This document shows positions 25,610-32,625 of a DNA stretch of 44,523 bases, piece after piece. The stretch spans positions 1 through 44,523 of the forward strand of contig CBFHYU010000020.1 in the NCBI GenBank assembly GCA_965660165.1, given 5' to 3'. This DNA comes from WTJO01 sp965660165 (GTDB lineage Bacteria > Pseudomonadota > Alphaproteobacteria > Puniceispirillales > Puniceispirillaceae). Within the stretch, counting starts at the first letter, position 1, and each line of letters opens with the position of its first letter. The notes under the pieces are model-generated. The model ran no database searches and was not told where the DNA came from. It saw only the letters and a program-made list of their open reading frames with translations. The position numbers and the translations under genes were made by a program.

Positions 25610-26022
25610 ACTGCATGCTCAAGCCCTGATAGGGCAGGAGATGAGGCAAACATCCATCCTGAAAATACAGGCTGCTCGGCATCAGCACTAGCTGAGGCAG
25701 ACTCAGCAAGCGATAGTGATTTAGACGTGGTGCGCCTATCAAGATTCAGCGCAATATCACGTATCTGCAAAAAAGCAGTATGATCTGGTGGCTGTTCTGG
25801 CGGGCGATATGCGCAATAATGTGCGGTAATTTCAAGCGTACCAAAGCGCACTGCTTGACCTATTTCAGCATCAACTGTCTGGATTCTGGCAGTAACCTTA
25901 TCTAGCGTCTGAAGCACCAGCCGCCTGCCATCAATCCATTCTGGGCTTTGGGCAGTTGCAGGCACGCCACATAATGACAGCCCCCCCCAGATAATCAAAG
26001 CGCTGAGGTTAACGAGTTTCAT
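25576..26022 (-). CDS. DUF2155 domain protein, exported
   Basis: A 148-residue exported protein. A signal peptide ends near GVPATA, and the DUF2155 core follows: VLQTLDKVTARIQTV, VRFGTLEITAHYC, and near the C-terminus FSGWMFASSPALSGLEHAVYDV followed by a final cysteine. Two conserved cysteines (in AHYC and LLSC) may form a disulfide. Function of the family is unknown. It is widespread in alphaproteobacteria beside aat and mlaD, as here. The ATG at 26022 overlaps the mlaD stop by 14 bases, indicating translational coupling with the lipid-transport gene upstream; an ATG at 26031 is an alternative start. Confidence 0.85.
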   Translation of the reverse strand: MKLVNLSALIIWGGLSLCGVPATAQSPEWIDGRRLVLQTLDKVTARIQTVDAEIGQAVRFGTLEITAHYCAYRPPEQPPDHTAFLQIRDIALNLDRRTTSKSLSLAESASASADAEQPVFSGWMFASSPALSGLEHAVYDVTLLSCSK

Positions 26023-26464
26023 CTTCACCATTTTGGAACACAAACCGCCCCAGCAAGTCAGATAGGCTAACAGGATCAAAGGTGTCGTAAATTACATCAC
26101 CAGCACCCAGCATCTCGTCACTGCCGCCAGGAATCAGTTCAAGAAAATTTCCGCCAAGCAGAGAGGCCGCCGTAATTCGTGCGGTGCTATCGGCGGGCAA
26201 TTTAATCTCGTCATTTATGTTCATCTCAATCACCGCGCTGTAGCTTAACGGATCAAGTGATTGACCACTAATACGGCCAATTTTAATGCCTGATAGACGT
26301 ACATCATCGCCAACTGTCAGACCGCCTGTCGTGCCAAACTCAGCCTTAATCAGATACCCACCCCCAGCTCGGATATCTGCCGCCTGATAGATGATCACAG
26401 TAAAAAATATAGCTGCGGCTAGCACAACCATGCCCATGATGATTTCAAGCGTATTATGTCTCAT
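26009..26464 (-). CDS. mlaD: MlaD-like MCE-domain lipid transport protein
   Basis: A 151-residue inner-membrane-anchored MCE protein with one N-terminal helix (about 8-26). The MCE domain follows (YLIKAEFGTTGGLTVGDDVRLSGIKIG onward), with the hydrophobic pore loop near ITAASLLGGNFLELIPGG. MlaD hexamers form the periplasmic channel of the Mla phospholipid transporter, partnered with MlaE and MlaF. Here no mlaE, mlaF or mlaC genes are adjacent, so the transporter core must be encoded elsewhere. The gene stands between NDUFA12 and DUF2155, as in many alphaproteobacteria, and overlaps the DUF2155 start. Confidence 0.9.
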   Translation of the reverse strand: MRHNTLEIIMGMVVLAAAIFFTVIIYQAADIRAGGGYLIKAEFGTTGGLTVGDDVRLSGIKIGRISGQSLDPLSYSAVIEMNINDEIKLPADSTARITAASLLGGNFLELIPGGSDEMLGAGDVIYDTFDPVSLSDLLGRFVFQNGEDETR

Positions 26465-26520
26465 ATCATGCCCTAAAATGTGTATCTGGTTAGAATTACA
26501 TCACGGCCCTTTTATGGCGG

Positions 26521-26874
26521 TTATGGCTGCCATGGCTCATAATCACCTGATGCTGCAGGGCGCTTTCCGCCCTTTAGCATATGCCCAGCAGGGCGATGCG
26601 CATATTTTGTACCTGTCAGATTCGGCAGATGTGGCTGTTGCCATTGATGCTGGCTTAGCCCTGCTTCATCTGGCAGCTGATCTGTTGAATAATGAAGCCA
26701 TCCGTGCCAGTCAGCAGGCACCTTTGATGCTTCAACATTTCCGTTGTAAATCACATAGCGTGATTTCCGATTGCCACGCTTGGGTTTTTTGGTTTGATAA
26801 TAGCTATTTCCAAAATCATCTTGGCCGACTTTCTGAGCAGTGAGGCGAATAGCCCATTTCGAAAGCATGTTCAT
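26521..26874 (-). CDS. NDUFA12-family complex I accessory subunit
   Basis: A 117-residue protein of the NDUFA12/B17.2 family, an accessory subunit of respiratory complex I found in mitochondria and alphaproteobacteria. Visible family features are the N-terminal VGQDDFGNSYYQ, the NRKSRYVIYNG block, the WHGWLHYSTDQLP core and a Pro/Tyr-rich tail ending YEPWQP. It is predicted to be a soluble peripheral subunit on the matrix/cytoplasm side. It is not in a nuo cluster here. AAGGG lies nine bases before the ATG at 26874; a second ATG two codons on is possible. It is the first clear gene of the NDUFA12-mlaD-DUF2155 run. Confidence 0.92.
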   Translation of the reverse strand: MNMLSKWAIRLTAQKVGQDDFGNSYYQTKKPKRGNRKSRYVIYNGNVEASKVPADWHGWLHYSTDQLPDEAGLSQHQWQQPHLPNLTGTKYAHRPAGHMLKGGKRPAASGDYEPWQP

Positions 26875-27049
26875 CTTGTATCACCCTTATCAAACGTCTT
26901 TGAGGTTCAACCCCTATTATCACACATGACTTATAGCCTGAATCTGGTGGCCATTTCAAGATAGCCTGTTCCGAGAAACCTAGCGCACTGATAAACGCCA
27001 TTATCATGGCAATCTCAGAGCCTGATTCAGGTTGCCGAAAGTCAAGCAA
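26816..27049 (-). CDS. Possible small hypothetical protein upstream of NDUFA12
   Basis: A 77-codon open frame reading toward and overlapping the NDUFA12 start in another frame. It begins with TTG at 27049, or ATG at 27007. The sequence looks protein-like, with codons similar to neighbouring genes in the first two thirds (for example KWPPDSGYKSCVIIGVEP), but I recognise no family and see no good ribosome site. It may simply be the leader of the NDUFA12 transcript. Confidence 0.2.
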   Translation of the reverse strand: MLDFRQPESGSEIAMIMAFISALGFSEQAILKWPPDSGYKSCVIIGVEPQRRLIRVIQDEHAFEMGYSPHCSESRPR

Positions 27050-27076
27050 AAAATATGTAAAAAAAAGTAAAAAAAA
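27048..27076. promoter_or_regulatory. Phased A-tracts upstream of nrdJ
   Basis: Three runs of six, eight and eight adenines at 27048-27053, 27059-27066 and 27069-27076 are centred 12 and 10 bases apart. Tracts in phase with the helix bend DNA or act as UP elements for RNA polymerase. They lie 33 bases upstream of the first NrdR box. Confidence 0.5.
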
Positions 27077-27108
27077 TCAGTTTTGCTTCATTTCATTATT
27101 GATTGAAA

Positions 27109-27155
27109 CCACTACATACTGTAGCCTGATCTCTCTTTGAAGCCACATATTGTGG
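27109..27155. promoter_or_regulatory. Tandem NrdR boxes controlling nrdJ
   Basis: Two 16-bp matches to the NrdR consensus (ACACWATATATWGTGT): CCACTACATACTGTAG at 27109-27124 (11 of 16) and AAGCCACATATTGTGG at 27140-27155, weaker on the left and strong on the right. Their starts are exactly 31 bases apart, three helical turns, the spacing known for paired NrdR sites. NrdR is the ATP/dATP-sensing repressor of ribonucleotide reductase genes. The rest of 26875-27255 is AT-rich with no further gene that I can support, apart from the low-confidence small frame at 26816-27049. Confidence 0.75.
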
Positions 27156-27255
27156 TTAACTAGGCTAAACAAATCGACTAACCATCGGTTTTTAGTGCAT
27201 AAATTCTAGCGCAGGCATAAAAAGTTTATTCAGCAAAATATCAGGGTAATAAAAA

Positions 27256-30200
27256 ATGAAATTTGAAAGATTGTTTTCGCCATCACATGAGGATAGCTTC
27301 AGCCATATTCCGTTTAAGCTTGCCAGTAGTGAAATCCGCAATCCAGACGGCACTATCGTATTTTCGATTGCTGATATTGAGGTGCCTGAACAATTTAGTC
27401 AGGTGGCAACCGACATTCTTGCGCAGAAATATTTTCGGAAAGCGGGTGTGCCTGCTGCACTAAAGAAGATCGAAGAGCATGACGTGCCTTCTTGGTTGTG
27501 GCGCTCAGTGCCAGACACCAAAAAGCTGAAATCCTTGCCAAAAGAAGAGGCATTCACAGGCGAGACATCTGCCAAGCAGGTTTTTAACCGTCTAGCAGGC
27601 ACATGGACATATTGGGGCTGGAAAGCAGGCTATTTCACAGATGAGCAGGATGCACGCACCTATTATGACGAGATGGTGCATATGCTGGCAACCCAAATGG
27701 CTGCGCCAAACTCGCCACAATGGTTTAATACTGGTCTGTTCTGGGCCTATGGCATTGATGGCCCAAGCCAGGGACATTTTTATGTAGATTACCAGACGGG
27801 GAAAATGGTGAAATCAAGCTCATCTTATGAGCATCCCCAGCCTCATGCCTGTTTTATCCAGTCTGTAGATGATGATCTGGTGAATGAAGGCGGCATTATG
27901 GACCTATGGGTACGTGAAGCCCGTCTATTCAAATATGGGTCTGGCACAGGTTCAAACTTCTCACGGCTTCGCGGTAGCGGCGAAAATCTATCTGGTGGCG
28001 GCAGATCATCAGGGCTGATGAGCTTTTTGAAAATTGGTGACCGCGCGGCTGGTGCGATTAAATCTGGCGGCACCACAAGACGTGCGGCCAAAATGGTGAC
28101 CGTAGATATCGACCATCCAGATATTGAAGAATATATTGACTGGAAAGTGGTTGAAGAACAGAAAGTCGCTGCACTTGTTGCTGGCTCAAAGCTTGCCCAG
28201 AAACATATGACAGCCGTGATGACAGCCTGTACTGAAAATACTGAGCTAGATGACGAAGCCAGATTTGATCCAAAGCAGAATCTGGCGCTTAAATCTGCTA
28301 TTGTCGAAGCGCGAAAATCAATGATCCCTGAAAATTATGTTCAGCGTGTGATTCAATTTGCGCGTCAGGGCTTTACCGAAATCAGCTTCAAAACATATGA
28401 CACAGATTGGGATTCAGAAGCCTATCTTACAGTGGCTGGGCAAAATTCAAATAATTCTGTTCGGGTTACGAACCAGTTTCTGAATGCTGTACTTGAAGAC
28501 GGTGAATGGGAGCTTATCAGACGCACAGATGGCGAAGTAGCAAGCACCATCAGAGCCAAAGATTTATGGGACAAGATTGCGCATGCCGCATGGGCCTGTG
28601 CAGATCCTGGCCTGCAATATGACAGCACCATCAATGAATGGCATACCTGTCCAGAAGGCGGGCGAATCAATGCGTCAAACCCATGTTCAGAATATATGTT
28701 CCTTGATGATACCGCCTGTAATCTAGCATCTATCAATCTGATGCAGTTCAGAGATAGTGCAGGTGAATTTGATATTCAGCAATTTGAACATGCTGTCAGA
28801 TTATGGACAGTGACACTTGAAATTTCAGTGCTGATGGCGCAGTTCCCGTCAAAAGAAATTGCGCAAGGGTCATATGATTATCGTACGCTGGGGCTTGGCT
28901 ATGCCAATATTGGTGGGCTATTGATGGCGGCAGGTCTTTCATATGATAGCGATGAAGCGCGCGCATTATGTGGCGCTATCACGGCTGTGATGACTGGACG
29001 GTCATATGCAACCTCAGCAGAGCTAGCCTCAGAGGTTGGCACTTTCCCGCTCTATGCTCAAAATAAAGATCATATGCTTCGGGTGATGCGCAATCATCGC
29101 ACCGCCGCCTATGGCCGCAAGGATGGCTATGAAGGGTTAAGCGTTCTGCCTGTGCCGCTAGATAGTGCATCCTGCCCAAATAAAGACCTGATCACGGCCG
29201 CCAAGCTAGCGTGGGATGATGCAGTGTCACTTGGGGAAGCGCATGGCTATAGAAATGCGCAATCAACAGTTATCGCACCAACTGGCACAATCGGGCTGGT
29301 AATGGATTGTGATACGACTGGTATTGAGCCAGACTTTGCGATTGTAAAATTCAAAAAGCTAGCGGGGGGCGGATATTTCAAAATTATCAACCGCGTTGTG
29401 CCAGAAGCATTATCCAATTTAGGCTATTCAGACGCGCAGATTGACGATATTACCCGTTATGCCGTTGGGCATGGCTCGCTAGAAAATTGTCAGTCAATCT
29501 CGATAAATGCGCTAAAGGATAAGGGCTTTACAGATAAGATTCTGGACATTCTCGCACATGGGCTGAAAGATGCGTTTGATATTAAATTTGCCTTTAATAA
29601 ATTCACGCTTGGCGATGATTTCTGTAAAGATGTGCTTGGCTTCAGCGATAGCCAGCTAAATGATTTCAATTTCAATATGCTTGAAGCACTTGGTTTTAGC
29701 AAAGACGAGATTGAAGCGGCGAATATCCATGTTTGTGGCGCAATGACTGTCGAAGGCGCACCGCACCTAAAAGACGCGCATCTACCTATTTTTGACTGTG
29801 CAAATATTTGTGGACGCATTGGCAAGCGGTATTTGTCTGTATCAAGCCACATCACCATGATGGCAGCAGCTCAGCCATTTATCTCAGGGGCAATTTCAAA
29901 GACAATCAATATGCCAAATGGCGCGACTGTTGAAGAATGTGGTGACGCTTATATGCAAAGCTGGACATTAGGTCTGAAAGCCAATGCGCTATATCGTGAT
30001 GGCTCAAAGCTTAGCCAGCCTCTATCCTCTGCACTGATTGATGATGAGGATATTGATGAGACAGAAACAGCTGCGTTATCTGCAACCGCGCAAGTACCGC
30101 AAATTGTTGAAAAAATTGTCGAGCGTGTTATCCGCGATTCTGATCGCCAGAGACTGCCAGACAGACGCAAAGGCTATACCCAGAAAGCAAGCGTTGGCGG

Positions 30201-30882
30201 GCATAAGGTATATCTGCGTACTGGTGAATATGAAGATGGCAAGCTAGGCGAGATCTTTATTGATATGCATAAAGAAGGCGCAGCCTTCCGCTCATTGATG
30301 AATAATTTTGCTATCGCTGTATCTATTGGTCTGCAATATGGTGTGCCGCTAGAAGAATATGTTGAAGCATTCACCTTCACCAGATTTGAGCCACAAGGCA
30401 TTGTGACAGGCAATGATGCAATTAAAATGTCTACCTCTATTCTGGATTATACGTTCAGAGAGCTAGCCATCTCTTATCTCGATAGGCATGATTTAGGTCA
30501 TGTCAGCAAAGATGACCTAGATATGGATACCACAGGCGGCGGTGAGGCTCAGTCTGAGCTTGTAAATAAAGCTACCAGCAGAGGCTTCATTCGCAAGCAA
30601 GGTCTGGTGGTCTATTCAAATAACAGCAATGCCGCTGAGGCGGTTGCACACGATCAGATAGTGGCAGAAGATACCAGCATAAAGCCTGCTACACTGCCTA
30701 TCACGTCTGATAGCAGCGCGTCCGTAGCTTCTCAGCAATCTGTCACTGAAACCCGTATCAAACAGGCGCGGATGCAAGGCTATGAAGGCGAAAGCTGTCC
30801 TGAATGTCAAAATTTCACACTGGTTCGCAATGGTACCTGTCTGAAATGTAACACATGCGGGTCAACAACAGGCTGTAGCTAA
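27256..30882 (+). CDS. nrdJ: Vitamin B12-dependent ribonucleotide reductase
   Basis: Class II reductase (1208 residues) that makes all four deoxynucleotides using adenosylcobalamin as radical source, with or without oxygen. Family blocks include the N-terminal TWTYWGWKAGYF, SSSSYEHPQPHACFIQSV, KYGSGTGSNFS, the catalytic-site NASNPCSEYMFLDDTACNLASINL split across 28671-28740, and APTGTIGLVMDCDTTGIEPDF. The C-terminal redox tail has cysteine pairs in CPEC, CLKC, CNTCG and a final CS. The length and tail match alphaproteobacterial NrdJ. No cobalamin riboswitch is visible upstream; paired NrdR boxes are. The RidA-family gene follows after 17 bases and may be co-transcribed. Active-site motifs look intact. 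Confidence 0.97.
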   Translation: MKFERLFSPSHEDSFSHIPFKLASSEIRNPDGTIVFSIADIEVPEQFSQVATDILAQKYFRKAGVPAALKKIEEHDVPSWLWRSVPDTKKLKSLPKEEAFTGETSAKQVFNRLAGTWTYWGWKAGYFTDEQDARTYYDEMVHMLATQMAAPNSPQWFNTGLFWAYGIDGPSQGHFYVDYQTGKMVKSSSSYEHPQPHACFIQSVDDDLVNEGGIMDLWVREARLFKYGSGTGSNFSRLRGSGENLSGGGRSSGLMSFLKIGDRAAGAIKSGGTTRRAAKMVTVDIDHPDIEEYIDWKVVEEQKVAALVAGSKLAQKHMTAVMTACTENTELDDEARFDPKQNLALKSAIVEARKSMIPENYVQRVIQFARQGFTEISFKTYDTDWDSEAYLTVAGQNSNNSVRVTNQFLNAVLEDGEWELIRRTDGEVASTIRAKDLWDKIAHAAWACADPGLQYDSTINEWHTCPEGGRINASNPCSEYMFLDDTACNLASINLMQFRDSAGEFDIQQFEHAVRLWTVTLEISVLMAQFPSKEIAQGSYDYRTLGLGYANIGGLLMAAGLSYDSDEARALCGAITAVMTGRSYATSAELASEVGTFPLYAQNKDHMLRVMRNHRTAAYGRKDGYEGLSVLPVPLDSASCPNKDLITAAKLAWDDAVSLGEAHGYRNAQSTVIAPTGTIGLVMDCDTTGIEPDFAIVKFKKLAGGGYFKIINRVVPEALSNLGYSDAQIDDITRYAVGHGSLENCQSISINALKDKGFTDKILDILAHGLKDAFDIKFAFNKFTLGDDFCKDVLGFSDSQLNDFNFNMLEALGFSKDEIEAANIHVCGAMTVEGAPHLKDAHLPIFDCANICGRIGKRYLSVSSHITMMAAAQPFISGAISKTINMPNGATVEECGDAYMQSWTLGLKANALYRDGSKLSQPLSSALIDDEDIDETETAALSATAQVPQIVEKIVERVIRDSDRQRLPDRRKGYTQKASVGGHKVYLRTGEYEDGKLGEIFIDMHKEGAAFRSLMNNFAIAVSIGLQYGVPLEEYVEAFTFTRFEPQGIVTGNDAIKMSTSILDYTFRELAISYLDRHDLGHVSKDDLDMDTTGGGEAQSELVNKATSRGFIRKQGLVVYSNNSNAAEAVAHDQIVAEDTSIKPATLPITSDSSASVASQQSVTETRIKQARMQGYEGESCPECQNFTLVRNGTCLKCNTCGSTTGCS

Positions 30883-30899
30883 TAAAAAGGGAATTATGC

Positions 30900-31367
30900 A
30901 TGGCAAATTCAGCAGAAGATAACCTAGCGCATCTTGGTATAACATTGCCAGATGCCCCTACTCCGGCGGCAAATTATGTGCCCTATGCAATCACTGGTAA
31001 TCTGGTCTTTATCTCAGGCCAGTTGCCCTTGGTAAATGGTGCCTTGCAAATGACAGGTCATGTCGGCAAGGACATCACGGTTGAACAGGCCGCAGGACAG
31101 GCTCGGCTATGTGCGATTAACCTTATTGCCCAGCTAAAATCAGCATGTGATGGCGATCTGTCTCGTGTAAAGCGGGTTGTCAAGCTAGGCGGGTTTGTCG
31201 CCTGTACTTCTGAATTTTCAGATCAACCAGAAGTGATGAATGGTGCATCTGATTTGATGGTTGAGGTATTTGGGGATGCTGGTCGCCATGCCCGCTTTGC
31301 AGTCGGCACAAATGCGCTACCGCGCGGCACTGTGGTTGAAGTTGAAGGGCTGTTTGAAATTAGCTAA
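30900..31367 (+). CDS. RidA-family protein, divergent subgroup
   Basis: A 155-residue member of the YjgF/YER057c/UK114 (Rid) family, a trimeric fold best known for hydrolysing reactive enamines and imines from PLP enzymes. The core YAITGNLVFISGQLP, the VVKLGGFVACTSEF block and RHARFAVGTNALPRGTVVEVEG are clear. The arginine that binds substrate carboxylate in true RidA (VARLPK, Arg105 in E. coli) aligns here with alanine (TNALPR). The protein therefore belongs to a subgroup that need not have imine deaminase activity, and its function is unknown. It lies 17 bases after nrdJ and before an acyltransferase gene; no functional link is evident. Confidence 0.88.
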   Translation: MANSAEDNLAHLGITLPDAPTPAANYVPYAITGNLVFISGQLPLVNGALQMTGHVGKDITVEQAAGQARLCAINLIAQLKSACDGDLSRVKRVVKLGGFVACTSEFSDQPEVMNGASDLMVEVFGDAGRHARFAVGTNALPRGTVVEVEGLFEIS

Positions 31368-31431
31368 GCCAGCGTTGCGTAAGGCGGGTACTATCGTGTC
31401 TTTTTTGTTGTGTACGCCATATTAAATCATC

Positions 31432-32607
31432 ATGAGCGAGAACAGCCAGCCACCAGAAACCCGCCCAAAAGAGATACAGATAGACATTATCTCATCGCTG
31501 ACGCAGATATCTGCTGATGGGTGGAACGCACTTAACCCCCAAAACCATCCCTTCACAAGCCATCAATTTTTATATTGCCTTGAGAATAGCGGGTCGGTTG
31601 GGGGCGATTCTGGCTGGGAGCCTTGCTATTTGCTGGCCAAAGATGCTGATGGTCAGCTAATTGGGGCATTGCCGCTTTACCTTAAATATCATTCCTATGG
31701 TGAATATGTATTTGATCATGGCTGGGCGCATGCCTTTGAAAGAGCAGGCGGCCGCTATTATCCAAAATTATTAGGGGCTGTGCCATTTACCCCTGTGCCA
31801 GGCCCTCGCCTGCTTATCCATGATGATAATGCCTATCTAGCGCCCCATATTATCGACGCGATTGAACAGCTGATGAGACAACATGGCCTGTCATCTGCGC
31901 ATCTGAATTTTCTTATCCAAAAAGATATAGATGCGCTGAAAATGAAAGGCTGGTTGATCAGAAAAGGATTGCAATTTCACTGGCATAATCAAAATTATTC
32001 AGATTTCGACCACTTTCTGAGCCAACTTTCTTCCAGAAAACGCAAAAATATTCGAAAAGAACGGCAAAGCCTTTATGATAAAGGGGTGGAATTTCGCCAG
32101 CTTACGGCAGATAAGATTACCCCATCCCATTGGGACAGCTTTTATCAATTCTATCTTTCGACCATTGAGCGCAAATGGGGTGGCGCGTATCTAACAGAAG
32201 CGTTTTTCCAGCAAATTGGCGAGATGATGGCAGATAATATCCTGCTTGTGATGGCCTTTCAGGACAGCCAACCTGTCGCCGCCGCATTAAATTTTATCGG
32301 AAGCGATACGCTTTATGGGCGGAATTGGGGATGTTCTGTAGATTTGCCAAATCTGCATTTTGAGACCTGTTATTATCAGGCAATAGAGTTTGCGATTGCG
32401 CATGGGCTAGCCAAAGTTGAAGCAGGCGCACAAGGCTTCCACAAGGTTCAGCGAGGCTATATGCCCTGCTATACCTATTCAGCCCATAAGCTGTCCCATC
32501 AGGGCATGAGCGATGCTGTGCAACGCTTTATCGATGAAGAAGGCGCTCAGATTGACTTAGAAGCGCGCGACATTGCGCAGGCTAGCCCATATCGCACTCA
32601 GGACTAG
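31432..32607 (+). CDS. COG3146/DUF482 GNAT-like acyltransferase
   Basis: A 391-residue protein of the COG3146 (DUF482) family, a FemAB/GNAT-like group sometimes labelled peptidogalycan biosynthesis protein. Characteristic blocks are PFTSHQFLYCLENSGSVG near the start, LPLYLKYHSYGEYVFDHGWA, FTPVPGPRLLI, RKNIRKER, and the C-terminal LHFETCYYQAIEFAIAHGLAKVEAGAQGFHKVQRGY. The last resembles a tandem GNAT acetyl-donor site. Substrate and donor are not known; aminoacyl transfer to a cell-envelope precursor has been suggested for the fold. It is cytoplasmic by sequence (no signal peptide). It ends 18 bases from the convergent clpA gene with no terminator visible between them. Confidence 0.85.
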   Translation: MSENSQPPETRPKEIQIDIISSLTQISADGWNALNPQNHPFTSHQFLYCLENSGSVGGDSGWEPCYLLAKDADGQLIGALPLYLKYHSYGEYVFDHGWAHAFERAGGRYYPKLLGAVPFTPVPGPRLLIHDDNAYLAPHIIDAIEQLMRQHGLSSAHLNFLIQKDIDALKMKGWLIRKGLQFHWHNQNYSDFDHFLSQLSSRKRKNIRKERQSLYDKGVEFRQLTADKITPSHWDSFYQFYLSTIERKWGGAYLTEAFFQQIGEMMADNILLVMAFQDSQPVAAALNFIGSDTLYGRNWGCSVDLPNLHFETCYYQAIEFAIAHGLAKVEAGAQGFHKVQRGYMPCYTYSAHKLSHQGMSDAVQRFIDEEGAQIDLEARDIAQASPYRTQD

Positions 32608-32625
32608 CCTGCCAAAACGCTAAGG

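Noticed and set aside
27041..27065. A TTGACT string on the minus strand as a -35 for NDUFA12
   Set aside because: No suitable -10 hexamer follows at 16-18 bases.
27050..27255. Cobalamin riboswitch upstream of the B12-dependent reductase
   Set aside because: I looked for a B12 box and enough space for the fold; neither is visible between the A-tracts and the start codon. NrdR boxes explain the region better.
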